Shown piece by piece: positions 39,181 through 47,918 of a DNA stretch of 64,000 nucleotides. The notes beneath the pieces were generated by a model. It was not told where the DNA came from. It did not search any database and saw nothing but the letters and a program-made list of their open reading frames with translations. How positions within the stretch are numbered: position 1 is the first letter of the stretch; every line of letters starts with the position of its first letter. The DNA lies in the NCBI RefSeq assembly GCF_008017445.1, contig NZ_VRSW01000006.1, positions 1-64,000 of the forward strand. Direction: 5' to 3'. Source of the DNA: Microbacterium mitrae (lineage in GTDB: Bacteria; Actinomycetota; Actinomycetes; Actinomycetales; Microbacteriaceae). The translations under genes and the position numbers were made by a program.

Positions 39181-39534
39181 ATGCAATACCTTCTGATGCT
39201 GACCGGTGACGGCGATGTTCCGGCGTGGACGTCTCTGACCGAGGAGGAGCAGGGAGCGCTGATCGCGCGCTTCGAAGAGTTCGATGCGGCCTGTGCGGCG
39301 GCGCCTGGTGTGGAACTGATTTCCAGCGGCGCCCTGCAGCCCGGGTTCACGGCGACGACAATTCGGCGTAGCGGCGGCACCCGCGTCGTTACGGAGGGCC
39401 CCTATGCCGACATTTACGAAGGCCTTGGTGGGTTCTACCTGATCGATGTGCCCGACCTCGACACGCTTCTCGCATTGAGTGACACACTGCCGCCGTATGA
39501 CATGGAGCTACGCCCGATCGACGCCATGGAATGA
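39181..39534 (+). CDS. YCII/DGPF-domain protein
   Basis: A 117-residue YCII-like (DGPF) protein, with MQYLLMLTGDG at the start and VVTEGPYADIYEGLGGFYLIDV in the second half; TEGPYA is equivalent to the DGPF motif. The catalytic or regulatory role of the family is not established, but such proteins are the standard partners of ECF42 sigma factors. The start follows GAGAAAGTGGTG. Its stop overlaps the sigma factor gene by 4 bases (ATGA). Confidence 0.9.
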   Translation: MQYLLMLTGDGDVPAWTSLTEEEQGALIARFEEFDAACAAAPGVELISSGALQPGFTATTIRRSGGTRVVTEGPYADIYEGLGGFYLIDVPDLDTLLALSDTLPPYDMELRPIDAME

Positions 39535-40760
39535 GCGACATTCGCAGCACAGAAGCGGCGCTCCAGCAACACTGGGCGCCGCTTCTGCGGCGGCTCACGG
39601 CCTACTCGCGTCGGTTCGATCTCGCAGAAGAGGCACTGGCCGACGCGTTTGAAGAAGCCGTGCGGCTGTGGGGTGCGACGCCACCGGATAACCCGGCAGG
39701 CTGGCTGTATCGCACCGCAAAAAACCGACTGGTTGACAGCCTGCGTCACGAACAGGTGTTGCGGCGTCGTCGTCACCTCATCGCGCGGCCCGAGGCCATC
39801 GAGCACGAAATCAGCGACGCCGTGGCGCCGACATCACCCGCCGACGACCGCGTCGAACTGCTGTGGCTGGCGTGCCACCCCGCGCTCGCCGCCGAAGTTC
39901 GCCCCATCCTCGCCCTGCGGTTTGTGCTGGGCATCGATACGGAGCGCATCGCCTCACTGTTCTTGGTGAACGCACCGACGCTTGCGGCGCGCCTGACCCG
40001 CGCGAAAAAGCGCATCGCGGCTGCCGGCCTCTCCACGCGAGATGCCACCCCAGACCCCGATCGTGCCCCCGATGTGGCTCATGCACTGTATCTCGCGTAC
40101 ACTGCCGCGTACTACGCGACCGACCAGGCAGTCGCTTCCGATGTCGTAGCTCTCATCACGACCGCCGCGAGCGCGATTGATGACCCGACGCTTGCCAGCT
40201 TGCGCGCGCTCGTGACGCTGACGCACGCGAGGCGGACTGCCCGAAACCCCGATGCCGATACCCTCGTCACCCTGCGCGATCAAGACCGCACGCTGTGGCG
40301 CCACGATGAAATCGCGGCCGGTCTTCGCGCCTATGCCGCGATTGAGCCGACGACCGGGTTCGCCGAAGAGCTTCGCATCATGGCGACGATCGCCGCCCTT
40401 CACTGCCTCGCACCCTCCGCCGATCGTACGGATTGGCAGGCGATCGACCGCGCGTACGCGAAGCTCGAAGCCCTCACCGGCTCACCCCTCAGCACCCTCA
40501 ATCGCCAGGCGGCCAGGGCCAGTTCTGGCAGGTCCATCGACCCCGGCGCCGTTGCGCAGCTCATGGCAGAGATTCCGCACCACTACCGCGTTCAGGTGCT
40601 CGCCGCACACCTGCAACTCGATGGCGGCGATATCGAGACCGCCAGGGCCACGCTCACCGCCGCTATCGCGCAGTGCCCGGCTCCCCATGAACGTGCGGCG
40701 CTTGAAACCGAGCTTCGGCGTATCACCCAGCCCACGGTTCCGCCCGCGCCAGCCGGGTAG
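39531..40760 (+). CDS. ECF42-type RNA polymerase sigma factor
   Basis: A 409-residue protein. Sigma region 2 (about 10-75, with WLYRTAKNRLVDSLRH) and region 4 (about 100-165) are followed by a C-terminal extension of about 230 residues. This extension contains helical TPR-like segments with LYLAYTAAYYA and is characteristic of the ECF42/DUF6596 group. The extension is thought to be needed for activity, in place of a classical anti-sigma factor. The gene is coupled to a YCII partner and lies behind a matching TGTCGA-N17-CGTC promoter. Confidence 0.92.
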   Translation: MSDIRSTEAALQQHWAPLLRRLTAYSRRFDLAEEALADAFEEAVRLWGATPPDNPAGWLYRTAKNRLVDSLRHEQVLRRRRHLIARPEAIEHEISDAVAPTSPADDRVELLWLACHPALAAEVRPILALRFVLGIDTERIASLFLVNAPTLAARLTRAKKRIAAAGLSTRDATPDPDRAPDVAHALYLAYTAAYYATDQAVASDVVALITTAASAIDDPTLASLRALVTLTHARRTARNPDADTLVTLRDQDRTLWRHDEIAAGLRAYAAIEPTTGFAEELRIMATIAALHCLAPSADRTDWQAIDRAYAKLEALTGSPLSTLNRQAARASSGRSIDPGAVAQLMAEIPHHYRVQVLAAHLQLDGGDIETARATLTAAIAQCPAPHERAALETELRRITQPTVPPAPAG

Positions 40761-40794
40761 TCGCACGCGTTGACGCCCCGCGACGTGTGCGACT
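40759..40794. terminator. Bidirectional terminator
   Basis: Arms AGTCGCAC (40759-40766) and GTGCGACT (40787-40794), with partly pairing inner bases, lie between the convergent sigma factor and VOC genes. Confidence 0.65.
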
Positions 40795-41204
40795 CAGGCG
40801 TCTGCGGTGAAGTTCGCCGCAAACTCCGCGGCCGGCTCGATCGGCTGAATGATGTCGAGCAACATGCCCTCCGGCGCACCCACGATGAAGTGGCGTTGCC
40901 CAAAGGGCTCGTCGCGCAGCGCTTGCACGATCATCACCTCGGGTCGCCCAGCGAGCCGCTGGTGAAGCGGATCGACGTCGTCGACCTCGAAGTTGAGAAT
41001 GAGGCCCGCCGGAACCATGTGGTAGCCGGCCGGAATCGAATGGTGATCGTGCGCCAGAATTGCCAGCTCAAAGGCGCCGCTGCGCATGCTGACGTAGTCA
41101 CTGGCCTCGTAGGTGACCGTTAGGTCAAGCGTGTCGCGGTAGAACGCGGCGGTTTCGGTGACCTGCCGCGACATCAAGACCGGGTACAGGCTGGTCATGG
41201 TCAT
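40794..41204 (-). CDS. VOC-family (glyoxalase/bleomycin resistance) protein
   Basis: A 136-residue vicinal-oxygen-chelate-fold protein. It has the two beta-alpha-beta-beta-beta modules expected of the family, starting [22 protein letters not shown] and ending with the second-module metal region GMLLDIIQP. Members include glyoxalases, dioxygenases and antibiotic-binding proteins; the specific activity is unknown. AGGAG lies 8 bases before the ATG. It is divergent from a TetR regulator gene across a 76-base spacer with an inverted repeat, so it is probably repressed by that regulator. Confidence 0.88.
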   Translation of the reverse strand: MTMTSLYPVLMSRQVTETAAFYRDTLDLTVTYEASDYVSMRSGAFELAILAHDHHSIPAGYHMVPAGLILNFEVDDVDPLHQRLAGRPEVMIVQALRDEPFGQRHFIVGAPEGMLLDIIQPIEPAAEFAANFTADA

Positions 41205-41230
41205 GATCTTCTCCTCTTTTACGTACAATG

Positions 41231-41258
41231 TGTATGTAACACGATCACTATACATACG
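41231..41258. promoter_or_regulatory. TetR operator candidate between VOC and tetR genes
   Basis: TGTATGTA (41231-41238) and TACATACG (41251-41258) form a 7-of-8 inverted repeat. TTTAC/GTAAA pairs lie further out. The site is in the short spacer between the two divergent genes, ideal for simultaneous repression. Confidence 0.6.
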
Positions 41259-41280
41259 CTCTGCATGTAAAGGAAGCCCC

Positions 41281-41874
41281 ATGCCCCGCGCCAGCGCTGC
41301 CGCAGCCGCCCAGACCGCCGAGCACGTGCTCTCTTGCGCCACCGAACTCTTCGCCGCCCAAGGCTTCGCCGACGTCGCGCTCGACGATGTGGCCTCGGCC
41401 GCGAGCGTCACGCGAGGCGCCATCTACCACCACTTCACCAACAAAGCTGGGCTGTTCCGCGCGGTGGTTGACCGACTACAACAGCACGTTGCCGAGGCGG
41501 TCGTCGCGGCCGCCGAAGCGGCGGGTGCGGAACCATGGCAGCAGTTGGTCGCAGGGTCGCACGCTTTTCTCGAGGCGATCACTCATGGTTCCGCACCGCG
41601 CGTGCTGCTGATCGACGCGCCGTCGGTGCTGGGGTGGTCGCAATGGCGCGAGATCGATGCCACCCACTCGGGATCCCACCTCATCGAGGGGCTACGCGAT
41701 GTCGGCGTACCCGATGCGGTCCTGCCAGCCATGGCCGCTCAACTGTCTGGCGCGATGAATGACGCCGCGCTGTTCATCATCGAGCATGACGATGCCGACT
41801 CACGCGCCGCCGCCCATGCGGTGCTTGACCAGCTGCTGCGCGTGGCGATGCCCCCGCAAGAGCTACCCGGGTAA
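41281..41874 (+). CDS. TetR-family regulator
   Basis: A 197-residue regulator with the N-terminal TetR helix-turn-helix (about 10-57: [32 protein letters not shown]). The C-terminal ligand domain resembles the group found with VOC proteins and efflux genes. AAAGGAAG lies about 8 bases before the ATG. Divergent arrangement with the VOC gene and a palindromic spacer indicate local control. It ends 21 bases before an alpha/beta hydrolase gene that may be co-transcribed. Confidence 0.9.
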   Translation: MPRASAAAAAQTAEHVLSCATELFAAQGFADVALDDVASAASVTRGAIYHHFTNKAGLFRAVVDRLQQHVAEAVVAAAEAAGAEPWQQLVAGSHAFLEAITHGSAPRVLLIDAPSVLGWSQWREIDATHSGSHLIEGLRDVGVPDAVLPAMAAQLSGAMNDAALFIIEHDDADSRAAAHAVLDQLLRVAMPPQELPG

Positions 41875-41895
41875 AAACGGGGGCAAACTAGTTGC

Positions 41896-42684
41896 ATGGA
41901 TCTTCGTGAGCTCACCGAAATGCCCGATCCGCAGTTCGTCATGTCGGCCGAGGGCCACCGCATCGCGACGTACTCCTGGGGCGATGACGCTGACCCCACG
42001 GTGATCGCCGTACACGGCTTCGCCTCCAGCACCCGCGACAATTGGGTCAACACCGGTTGGGTTCGAGAGCTGCTTGACGCCGGCTTTCGCGTGCTCGGCA
42101 TGGATCAGCGCGGCCACGGCGCAAGCGACAAGCCGCACGATGCGCACCAGTACAGCATGACCATGCTCACCGATGACGTCATCGCCGTGCTCGACACGTA
42201 CCTCGTCACCGACGCCGTCTATCTCGGCTATTCGCTCGGCGGCCGCGTCGGCTGGCAGGTCATGGCCGACCACCCCGAACACATCAGCCGCGGCGTGCTC
42301 GGCGGAATCCCCGATGGCAAGCCGCTGCGCCGCCTCAAGGTTGACGAAGCACGCGCGTTTTTGGACGACGGAACCACGGTGCAAGACAAGACGACGGCGA
42401 GGTACGTTTCGCTCGCGTCGCGTCTGCCGGGCAACGATCTTGATGCGCTCTTGGCCCTCGCTGAGGGCATGAATCTCGCCGACGACGTGCCACCGGTCAA
42501 CAACCCGCCGAGCCAGCCGACGCTCATCGCGACCGGCAGCGACGATGCGATTCTCGAAGACTCACGGTTGCTGCAATCATCGCTTCCGAACAGTGAGTTC
42601 TTCGAGATTCCGGCCCGGCACCACATCAACGCACCGGGTTCGCGGGCCTTCCGCGAGGCGGGCATCGCGTTTTTGCGGGGCTGA
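41896..42684 (+). CDS. Alpha/beta hydrolase
   Basis: A 262-residue alpha/beta-hydrolase-fold enzyme. The nucleophile is S113 in GYSLGG; the oxyanion strand is VHGFASSTRDNW (residues 39-50), and the terminal histidine is in RHHINAPGS. Likely an esterase, lipase or lactonase of unknown substrate. It follows the TetR gene by 21 bases in the same direction and could be part of that regulon. Confidence 0.9.
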   Translation: MDLRELTEMPDPQFVMSAEGHRIATYSWGDDADPTVIAVHGFASSTRDNWVNTGWVRELLDAGFRVLGMDQRGHGASDKPHDAHQYSMTMLTDDVIAVLDTYLVTDAVYLGYSLGGRVGWQVMADHPEHISRGVLGGIPDGKPLRRLKVDEARAFLDDGTTVQDKTTARYVSLASRLPGNDLDALLALAEGMNLADDVPPVNNPPSQPTLIATGSDDAILEDSRLLQSSLPNSEFFEIPARHHINAPGSRAFREAGIAFLRG

Positions 42685-42693
42685 GTGCGGCAG

Positions 42694-42770
42694 AGTTTCC
42701 GAGATCGGCTCACTGCGTTTCGTCTCGCCCCACTCGTTCAATGCGCGGATGGGTGGGTTCGCCCGGCCGA
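42694..42770 (+). repeat. Dispersed intergenic repeat, copy A
   Basis: This stretch aligns over about 65 bases with 45249-45314. Both contain CGGCTC(A/G)CTGCGTTTCGTCTC followed by GC-rich variants and GCGGATGG. Both copies lie just after stop codons. Confidence 0.7.
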
Positions 42771-42794
42771 CCCGCAGCGTGGGAGTGCGTGCGG

Positions 42795-43184
42795 CTAGTT
42801 ACCGTCGTTGGCTCGCGGCAGATCGGTCGTGCAGTCAACAAACCCGGTTTCGCTGGTCTGCTCCACAATGACGTCGTTGCCAATCGATACCCGACAGGTG
42901 ACCGTGCGGTCGCCTTGGGTTGATGGCTCGAGGCTCACAATGAACTGGGCGTGATTTTCACTCGTGCTGACATCGGCAACAAACTGCGAGGTTGCCGTTT
43001 GCGTCACATCGTCCGCCCCGACGATGTAGCGAACCGCGAACGGATCTTGTGTCGTCGCCACGGCCTCAAACACAACTGTCTGACTCGGCGGGGTTTGCTC
43101 CCCCGGTGCGAGCACGAGAATCCACAAGAGAACGGCCAGCGCCCCAGCCCCCAAAAGGCCAAGCGCGAGAATCAATTTCTTCAT
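42795..43184 (-). CDS. MmpS-like membrane-anchored protein
   Basis: A 129-residue protein with one N-terminal membrane span (about residues 3-26) and a beta-rich outer domain. The segment VTCRVSIGNDVIVEQTSETG, with cysteines before and after it, matches the CxIxVDGxVVxE...C pattern of MmpS-type accessory proteins. MmpS proteins assist MmpL lipid exporters, but no MMPL gene is adjacent; the nearest is at 35.0 kb. It is convergent with the hydrolase gene. The ATG was chosen at the start of the hydrophobic segment. Confidence 0.6.
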   Translation of the reverse strand: MKKLILALGLLGAGALAVLLWILVLAPGEQTPPSQTVVFEAVATTQDPFAVRYIVGADDVTQTATSQFVADVSTSENHAQFIVSLEPSTQGDRTVTCRVSIGNDVIVEQTSETGFVDCTTDLPRANDGN

Positions 43185-43335
43185 CGTGTCCCCCGTGGTT
43201 CAAGCTCTCCACAGAGCCTACGGGGCAACCCGTGAGCTGTGCATGAGAGTTTCCACACGAACTCGCACCAACGCGCGCACGCCTCGTAAAGTAAAATCGG
43301 CATCGCAGTGCCGGGACTCATCAAGGGGGAAAACA

Positions 43336-44670
43336 ATGGTTTCATATGACGAGCTACCAGACATCAAAAAGAAGATGTACCTGTCAGCCATCGACTGCTG
43401 GATGTCTGAAACTGACTATCCCGTGCATTTTCTCTACGACGACTGCTATGCGCTTTGGGGCGTAGTCGCCGCAAACTCCTACCAACGGCCAGACCCGTCT
43501 TCCGGTGAGGGAGGAGGCGAGTTCACGGGTTTGGTTGAGGCCAATCACCCGTCGATCGCGGGTGATTTCGACACCGTTCGCTCTGCTGTCGACGATGCCT
43601 TTCGGCCTTGGGAAGGTCTCCCCGATGGGTCGAGCTGCGACAGCGCGAGGGATGCAAGCGCCGGCGCTGCCGCCGCATTCGGAACATCGGCAGCGGGAAC
43701 AACGGTCTTGCCGAGCCCCATCCTGAACTCGAAAGACACCGTCAAAGAAGTCACGCTCAACAAGATTTCGGGCGCATTCACCTCCCCGTTCCTGGCTAAA
43801 TACGATGAAGGTTTCGCCAATGTGATCGGTGGCACAGGAGCCGCTTGCGGCGTTCTCCAGACCGTCTACACTGCCCAGTCGGCCATGTGGAAGCCCGTTC
43901 GTCGAGATGTCGCGGAGATCATGGCCAACGCCCAAAGCGCGTTCGCACTTGCCGCAGATCGAGAGCGAGACGCATGGCTCAGTGCCGTCTCCACCGTTGC
44001 TCTCACATTCGTTGGCGCCGTCGTCGGCGTTTTTGCCAGCATTGTGACCGCTGGTGCTGCGGCGCCTGCAGTGGCAGCGCTGGCGGGTACCGCCGCGGCC
44101 GCAACGACCGCCGTCGCCGCCGTTTCGGCAAGCGCAACCGTCAGCGGCTCCAGCTACCAAGAGATTTGGGGTTCGTTCTTCGACGCTCTCGGCAAGCTCA
44201 ACCAGTCGATCTACGACGTTGAGAACCAGATGTACACGATGCTCGTTAAGGCACAGAACGCGTTCGCTCAAGAGCCCACGAGCTTCAATCTGGACAAACT
44301 CTCGTTGGGGCTTTTTCCCGGCGCAGACGGAATCATGACGATGGATCGGAACGACACCAATCACGTGTCGCGCAACATGGGCACCATTGCCGATGCGCTG
44401 GCGACCGCAAAAAGTACCCTCAGCATGGTTCCGTCAACTTATGCCGTTCAACGACACGAGTCCATCGGTATGGGCGCGACCGGGCCCATGGTTTCCGCGG
44501 TCGATGTGCACAACGCCGTCGTCAATGACCTCAACGCCACGGCGAAGGAGTACGCGCGCGGACAAGACCTGTTCGACGCCGTCGTTGAAGACTTCTTCTC
44601 ATCGGACGCCGCCGCAACAACGACGGTCAACGCTCTTATCGCCGACGAAGCGCTCACCGGAAACAACTAG
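43336..44670 (+). CDS. Uncharacterised helical protein, candidate secreted effector
   Basis: A 444-residue protein of no recognised family. Residues 1-200 are mixed. A long alanine/valine-rich hydrophobic stretch spans about 210-275 (LTFVGAVVGVFASIVTAG, then ATTAVAAVSASATV). The remaining C-terminal part is helical and ends with a segment FDAVVEDFFSSDAAATT, reminiscent of the C-terminal helix of type VII-secreted proteins. No signal peptide is visible. AAGGGGG lies about 7 bases before the ATG, which starts a clean frame. A strong hairpin and then a small acidic gene follow, an arrangement seen for effector/immunity pairs; this is inference. Confidence 0.6.
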   Translation: MVSYDELPDIKKKMYLSAIDCWMSETDYPVHFLYDDCYALWGVVAANSYQRPDPSSGEGGGEFTGLVEANHPSIAGDFDTVRSAVDDAFRPWEGLPDGSSCDSARDASAGAAAAFGTSAAGTTVLPSPILNSKDTVKEVTLNKISGAFTSPFLAKYDEGFANVIGGTGAACGVLQTVYTAQSAMWKPVRRDVAEIMANAQSAFALAADRERDAWLSAVSTVALTFVGAVVGVFASIVTAGAAAPAVAALAGTAAAATTAVAAVSASATVSGSSYQEIWGSFFDALGKLNQSIYDVENQMYTMLVKAQNAFAQEPTSFNLDKLSLGLFPGADGIMTMDRNDTNHVSRNMGTIADALATAKSTLSMVPSTYAVQRHESIGMGATGPMVSAVDVHNAVVNDLNATAKEYARGQDLFDAVVEDFFSSDAAATTTVNALIADEALTGNN

Positions 44671-44675
44671 TCGTC

Positions 44676-44709
44676 GGTGGGGCGCCCCGCCGCAAATGGG
44701 CGCCCCACC
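44676..44709 (+). terminator. 12-base-pair hairpin between the two orphan genes
   Basis: Perfect arms GGTGGGGCGCCC (44676-44687) and GGGCGCCCCACC (44698-44709) with a 10-base loop. It lies between the 444-residue gene and the small acidic gene, so it could reduce or separate expression of the second gene. Confidence 0.7.
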
Positions 44710-44728
44710 GGAAAGAAAGGTCCCAACA

Positions 44729-45202
44729 ATGGCCACGAGCCGATTCCTCGGCGAGGTGACGTTCACGCAACTCGTCAACGGCGCAGTGTTCGAAACCCTC
44801 ATGGACTATGAGTCGCGCGAGCTGCCCGTCACCATCTTTCTGCACCACCCTGATACCTTCACCGACCGCTACATCGAACTGATCGATAGCGCGCTCGAGG
44901 TGTTCGCCTCGATCGATGAGATGTCTCGACAGGCAATCGCCACTGAGATCACCGACGAGACGTCACAACCATGGATCGTTCAAGACGGGTACCGCGATGA
45001 CATCAACGAGCGCTGGGAGGGTACCGATGAAGAGTTTGTCGAGCGCCTCCAGGTGCGTTCGATCGAGTTTCACCCTGACGGCGGCACCGAAGACGTGGAT
45101 CGAGTCATCACGACCTATGCCCTGCATTTGACGCCTCTCGATCCCAATATCGTGGTGCGTTTGAAACAGAGCCTCGGCCCCTTCGTCGATCCTGCCGAAT
45201 AG
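44729..45202 (+). CDS. Small acidic uncharacterised protein, candidate immunity protein
   Basis: A 157-residue acidic protein beginning MATSRFLGEVTFTQLVNGAVFE and rich in aspartate and glutamate. It vaguely resembles DUF2004/DUF6985-type proteins, some of which appear as immunity-like partners. The ATG has AAAGAAAGG about 8 bases upstream. It follows the 444-residue gene in the same direction with only a hairpin between. Whether it neutralises the upstream product is untested. Confidence 0.6.
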   Translation: MATSRFLGEVTFTQLVNGAVFETLMDYESRELPVTIFLHHPDTFTDRYIELIDSALEVFASIDEMSRQAIATEITDETSQPWIVQDGYRDDINERWEGTDEEFVERLQVRSIEFHPDGGTEDVDRVITTYALHLTPLDPNIVVRLKQSLGPFVDPAE

Positions 45203-45248
45203 ACACGATGCGGAACCATGGCGCAGCGACCGAGCCGGAACGAATCGA

Positions 45249-45314
45249 AGTTCCGAGGTCGGCTCGCTGCGTTTCGTCTCGCTCCGCTCGCTCGACGGGC
45301 GGATGGTTGGTTCC
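45249..45314 (+). repeat. Dispersed intergenic repeat, copy B
   Basis: Second copy of the element at 42694-42770, with the shared core CGGCTCGCTGCGTTTCGTCT. It extends into CTCCGCTCGCTCGACGG, a palindrome-rich motif typical of short actinobacterial intergenic repeats. It lies in the spacer before purL. Confidence 0.7.
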
Positions 45315-45402
45315 GCTCTTCGAGCAAAAGTCACGGGGTCTCGGGAATCCCAATGCACAGATAGACTGATCAGACTCCCGCCGCCTTGACTCTGGAGCAC
45401 GC

Positions 45403-47736
45403 GTGACTGCCGCAGCTGAGAACCCCGTTCGCCCCGTCGCCGACACTGTCGAAAACGCCATCGCTACCCCGGAGAAGGAGCAGCCGTACGCGGCACTCGG
45501 ACTCAAGAGCGATGAGTACGACCAGATCAAGGAGATCCTCGGTCGCCGCCCCACTTCGGGCGAGCTGGCGATGTACTCCGTGATGTGGTCGGAGCACTGC
45601 TCCTACAAGTCGTCGAAGATGTACCTTCGCAAGTTCGGCGAGAAGGTCACGCCGGAGATGAAGGAACGCCTCATGGTTGGCATGGGGCAAAACGCCGGCG
45701 TTGTTGACATCGGCGAAGGCTGGGCGGTCACCTTCAAGGTCGAATCGCACAACCACCCGTCGTACATCGAGCCCTTCCAGGGCGCCGCGACCGGCGTTGG
45801 CGGCATCGTCCGCGACATTATCTCCATGGGTGCGCGCCCGGTTGCCGTGATGGATCAGCTGCGTTTCGGCGCGATCGACCACCCCGACACCGCTCGCGTT
45901 GTGCACGGCGTGGTGTCGGGCATTTCGTTCTACGGAAACTGCCTCGGCCTGCCGAACATCGGCGGCGAGACGGTTTTTGACTCGGTTTACCAGGCAAACC
46001 CGCTCGTGAACGCGCTTGCCGTTGGCGTCATGCGCCACGAAGACATCAAGCTGGCTAACGCCACGGGTGCGGGCAACAAGGTTGTGCTGTTCGGTGCGCG
46101 CACCGGTGGCGACGGCATTGGTGGCGCCTCGATCCTCGCGTCGGACTCGTTCGACGAAGGCGGCCCGACCAAGCGCCCCGCCGTTCAGGTTGGCGACCCG
46201 TTCGCTGAGAAGGTGCTCATCGAGTGCTGCCTTGAGCTCTACAAGGGCGAACTGGTCGAGGCCATTCAAGACCTCGGCGCTGCCGGCATCTCCTGCGCAA
46301 CCAGCGAGCTCGCGGCAAACGGTGGTTCCGGCATGCGCGTTGACCTCGAAAACGTCCTACTGCGCGACTCCACGCTGACGCCGGAAGAAATTCTGATGTC
46401 GGAGTCGCAGGAGCGCATGATGGCAATCGTCGCTCCCGAGAAGCTCGACGCGTTCATGGCCGTCGTGAACAAGTGGGACGTGGAGACCAGCGTTCTGGGC
46501 GAGGTCACCGGCGACGGGCGCCTGCAGATTTTCTGGCACGGCGAAGAGATCGTCAACGTTGACCCCTCAACGGTCGCCGTTGACGGCCCGGTGTACGAGC
46601 GTCCCGTCGCCTACCCGGCGTGGATCGACGCGGTGCAGACCGACTCGGCTGCCGCTCTTGAGCGCTCCAGCGACCCCGCCGTGCTGAAGGAGCAATTCCT
46701 CAAGCTCACCGCGTCGCCGAACCTGGCCGACACCAGCTGGATCACCAACCAGTACGACTACTACGTTGGCGGCAACACCGCCCTGGCCTTCCCCGACGAC
46801 GCCGGCATGATTCGCGTTGACGAGGAGTCGGGCCTGGGCTTTGCCATCGCGACCGACGCGAACGGCCGCTACTGCTACCTCGACCCGTACGAGGGCGCCA
46901 AGCTCGCTCTTGCCGAGGCATACCGCAACGTCGCCGTCACCGGCGCGATTCCGACGGCCGTCACCGACTGCCTGAACTTCGGCTCCCCCGAGAACCCCGA
47001 GGTGATGTGGCAGTTCTCCCGCGCCGTCGAGGGTCTCGCCGACGGCTGTGTTGAACTCGGCATTCCGGTGACCGGCGGCAACGTGTCGTTCTACAACCAG
47101 ACCGGCGATGTTCCGATTCACCCGACGCCCGTTGTCGGTGTGCTCGGCATCATCGATGACGTTGCCCGCCGCATTCCGTCTGGCTGGCAAGACGCGGGCG
47201 AAAACCTGTACCTGCTGGGCGTCACCGCCACCGAGCTTTCGGGCTCGCAGTGGGCCGGCGTCATCCACGATCACCTCGGCGGGCGCCCGCCGGCGGTTGA
47301 CCTGGCGGCTGAGAAGACGCTCGCCGGCCTGCTGCGTGCGGGTGCCGAGCAGGGCCTCATCTCTGCAGCGCACGACCTCAGCGAGGGTGGCCTGGCTCAG
47401 GCGCTCGTTGACACCACCACGCGCTTCGGTGTTGGCGCCCGCGTGTGGCTGACCGAGATCATGGAACGCGACGGTGTTGATGCCGCCGCCGCCCTGTTCT
47501 CCGAGTCGACCGGTCGCGTCATCGTCTCGGTTCCGCGTGAAGAAGACGTGAAGTTCCGTGGCCTGTGCGATGGTCGCGGCTACCCGGTGCTGCGCATCGG
47601 TGTGACCGACATTGCCTCGGAGAACGCGACGCTTGAGATTCAAGATGTGCTCACCGTCTCGGTCGACGAACTTCGCGAGGTTTCCCGCGCCACCCTTCCC
47701 GCCGCTTTCGGCGCCGTCATCCCGGCAGGTGTGTAA
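45403..47736 (+). CDS. purL: Phosphoribosylformylglycinamidine synthase subunit PurL
   Basis: A 777-residue PurL of the small (three-subunit) type. Conserved marks include [12 protein letters not shown] near 65-76, with the catalytic histidine, [10 protein letters not shown] and [14 protein letters not shown]. It makes FGAM from FGAR, ATP and ammonia delivered by PurQ, in purine synthesis. The GTG start follows GGAGCACGC; the disordered first 20 residues could allow another start. PurS and PurQ genes are not in the window. A 45-codon membrane-protein gene overlaps its stop by one base (TAATG). Confidence 0.97.
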   Translation: MTAAAENPVRPVADTVENAIATPEKEQPYAALGLKSDEYDQIKEILGRRPTSGELAMYSVMWSEHCSYKSSKMYLRKFGEKVTPEMKERLMVGMGQNAGVVDIGEGWAVTFKVESHNHPSYIEPFQGAATGVGGIVRDIISMGARPVAVMDQLRFGAIDHPDTARVVHGVVSGISFYGNCLGLPNIGGETVFDSVYQANPLVNALAVGVMRHEDIKLANATGAGNKVVLFGARTGGDGIGGASILASDSFDEGGPTKRPAVQVGDPFAEKVLIECCLELYKGELVEAIQDLGAAGISCATSELAANGGSGMRVDLENVLLRDSTLTPEEILMSESQERMMAIVAPEKLDAFMAVVNKWDVETSVLGEVTGDGRLQIFWHGEEIVNVDPSTVAVDGPVYERPVAYPAWIDAVQTDSAAALERSSDPAVLKEQFLKLTASPNLADTSWITNQYDYYVGGNTALAFPDDAGMIRVDEESGLGFAIATDANGRYCYLDPYEGAKLALAEAYRNVAVTGAIPTAVTDCLNFGSPENPEVMWQFSRAVEGLADGCVELGIPVTGGNVSFYNQTGDVPIHPTPVVGVLGIIDDVARRIPSGWQDAGENLYLLGVTATELSGSQWAGVIHDHLGGRPPAVDLAAEKTLAGLLRAGAEQGLISAAHDLSEGGLAQALVDTTTRFGVGARVWLTEIMERDGVDAAAALFSESTGRVIVSVPREEDVKFRGLCDGRGYPVLRIGVTDIASENATLEIQDVLTVSVDELREVSRATLPAAFGAVIPAGV

Positions 47737-47873
47737 TGACTGAAGCAGACGACGAACTCGAAGCCATGCGCGAATCGCGCCTCGGCCGCACGCGCATGGT
47801 GGCCTGGATTGTGATCATCGCGCTGGTGCTCGGTGGCGGCGGCGCGACCGTTCTCGCGCTCCTGCTGAACTAG
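47736..47873 (+). CDS. 45-residue single-span membrane protein
   Basis: An ATG overlapping the purL stop (TAATG) opens a 45-codon frame: [20 protein letters not shown], then a hydrophobic span beginning MVAWIVIIALVLGGGG and ending LLLN. The acidic-then-basic head and single hydrophobic tail make a well-formed small membrane protein with an N-in topology. Translation would be coupled to purL. Its function is unknown. Confidence 0.65.
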   Translation: MTEADDELEAMRESRLGRTRMVAWIVIIALVLGGGGATVLALLLN

Positions 47874-47918
47874 CGCGAATTTCGAGGGGAAAGCCGCCGC
47901 GCGACGTAGGGTGGAGGC

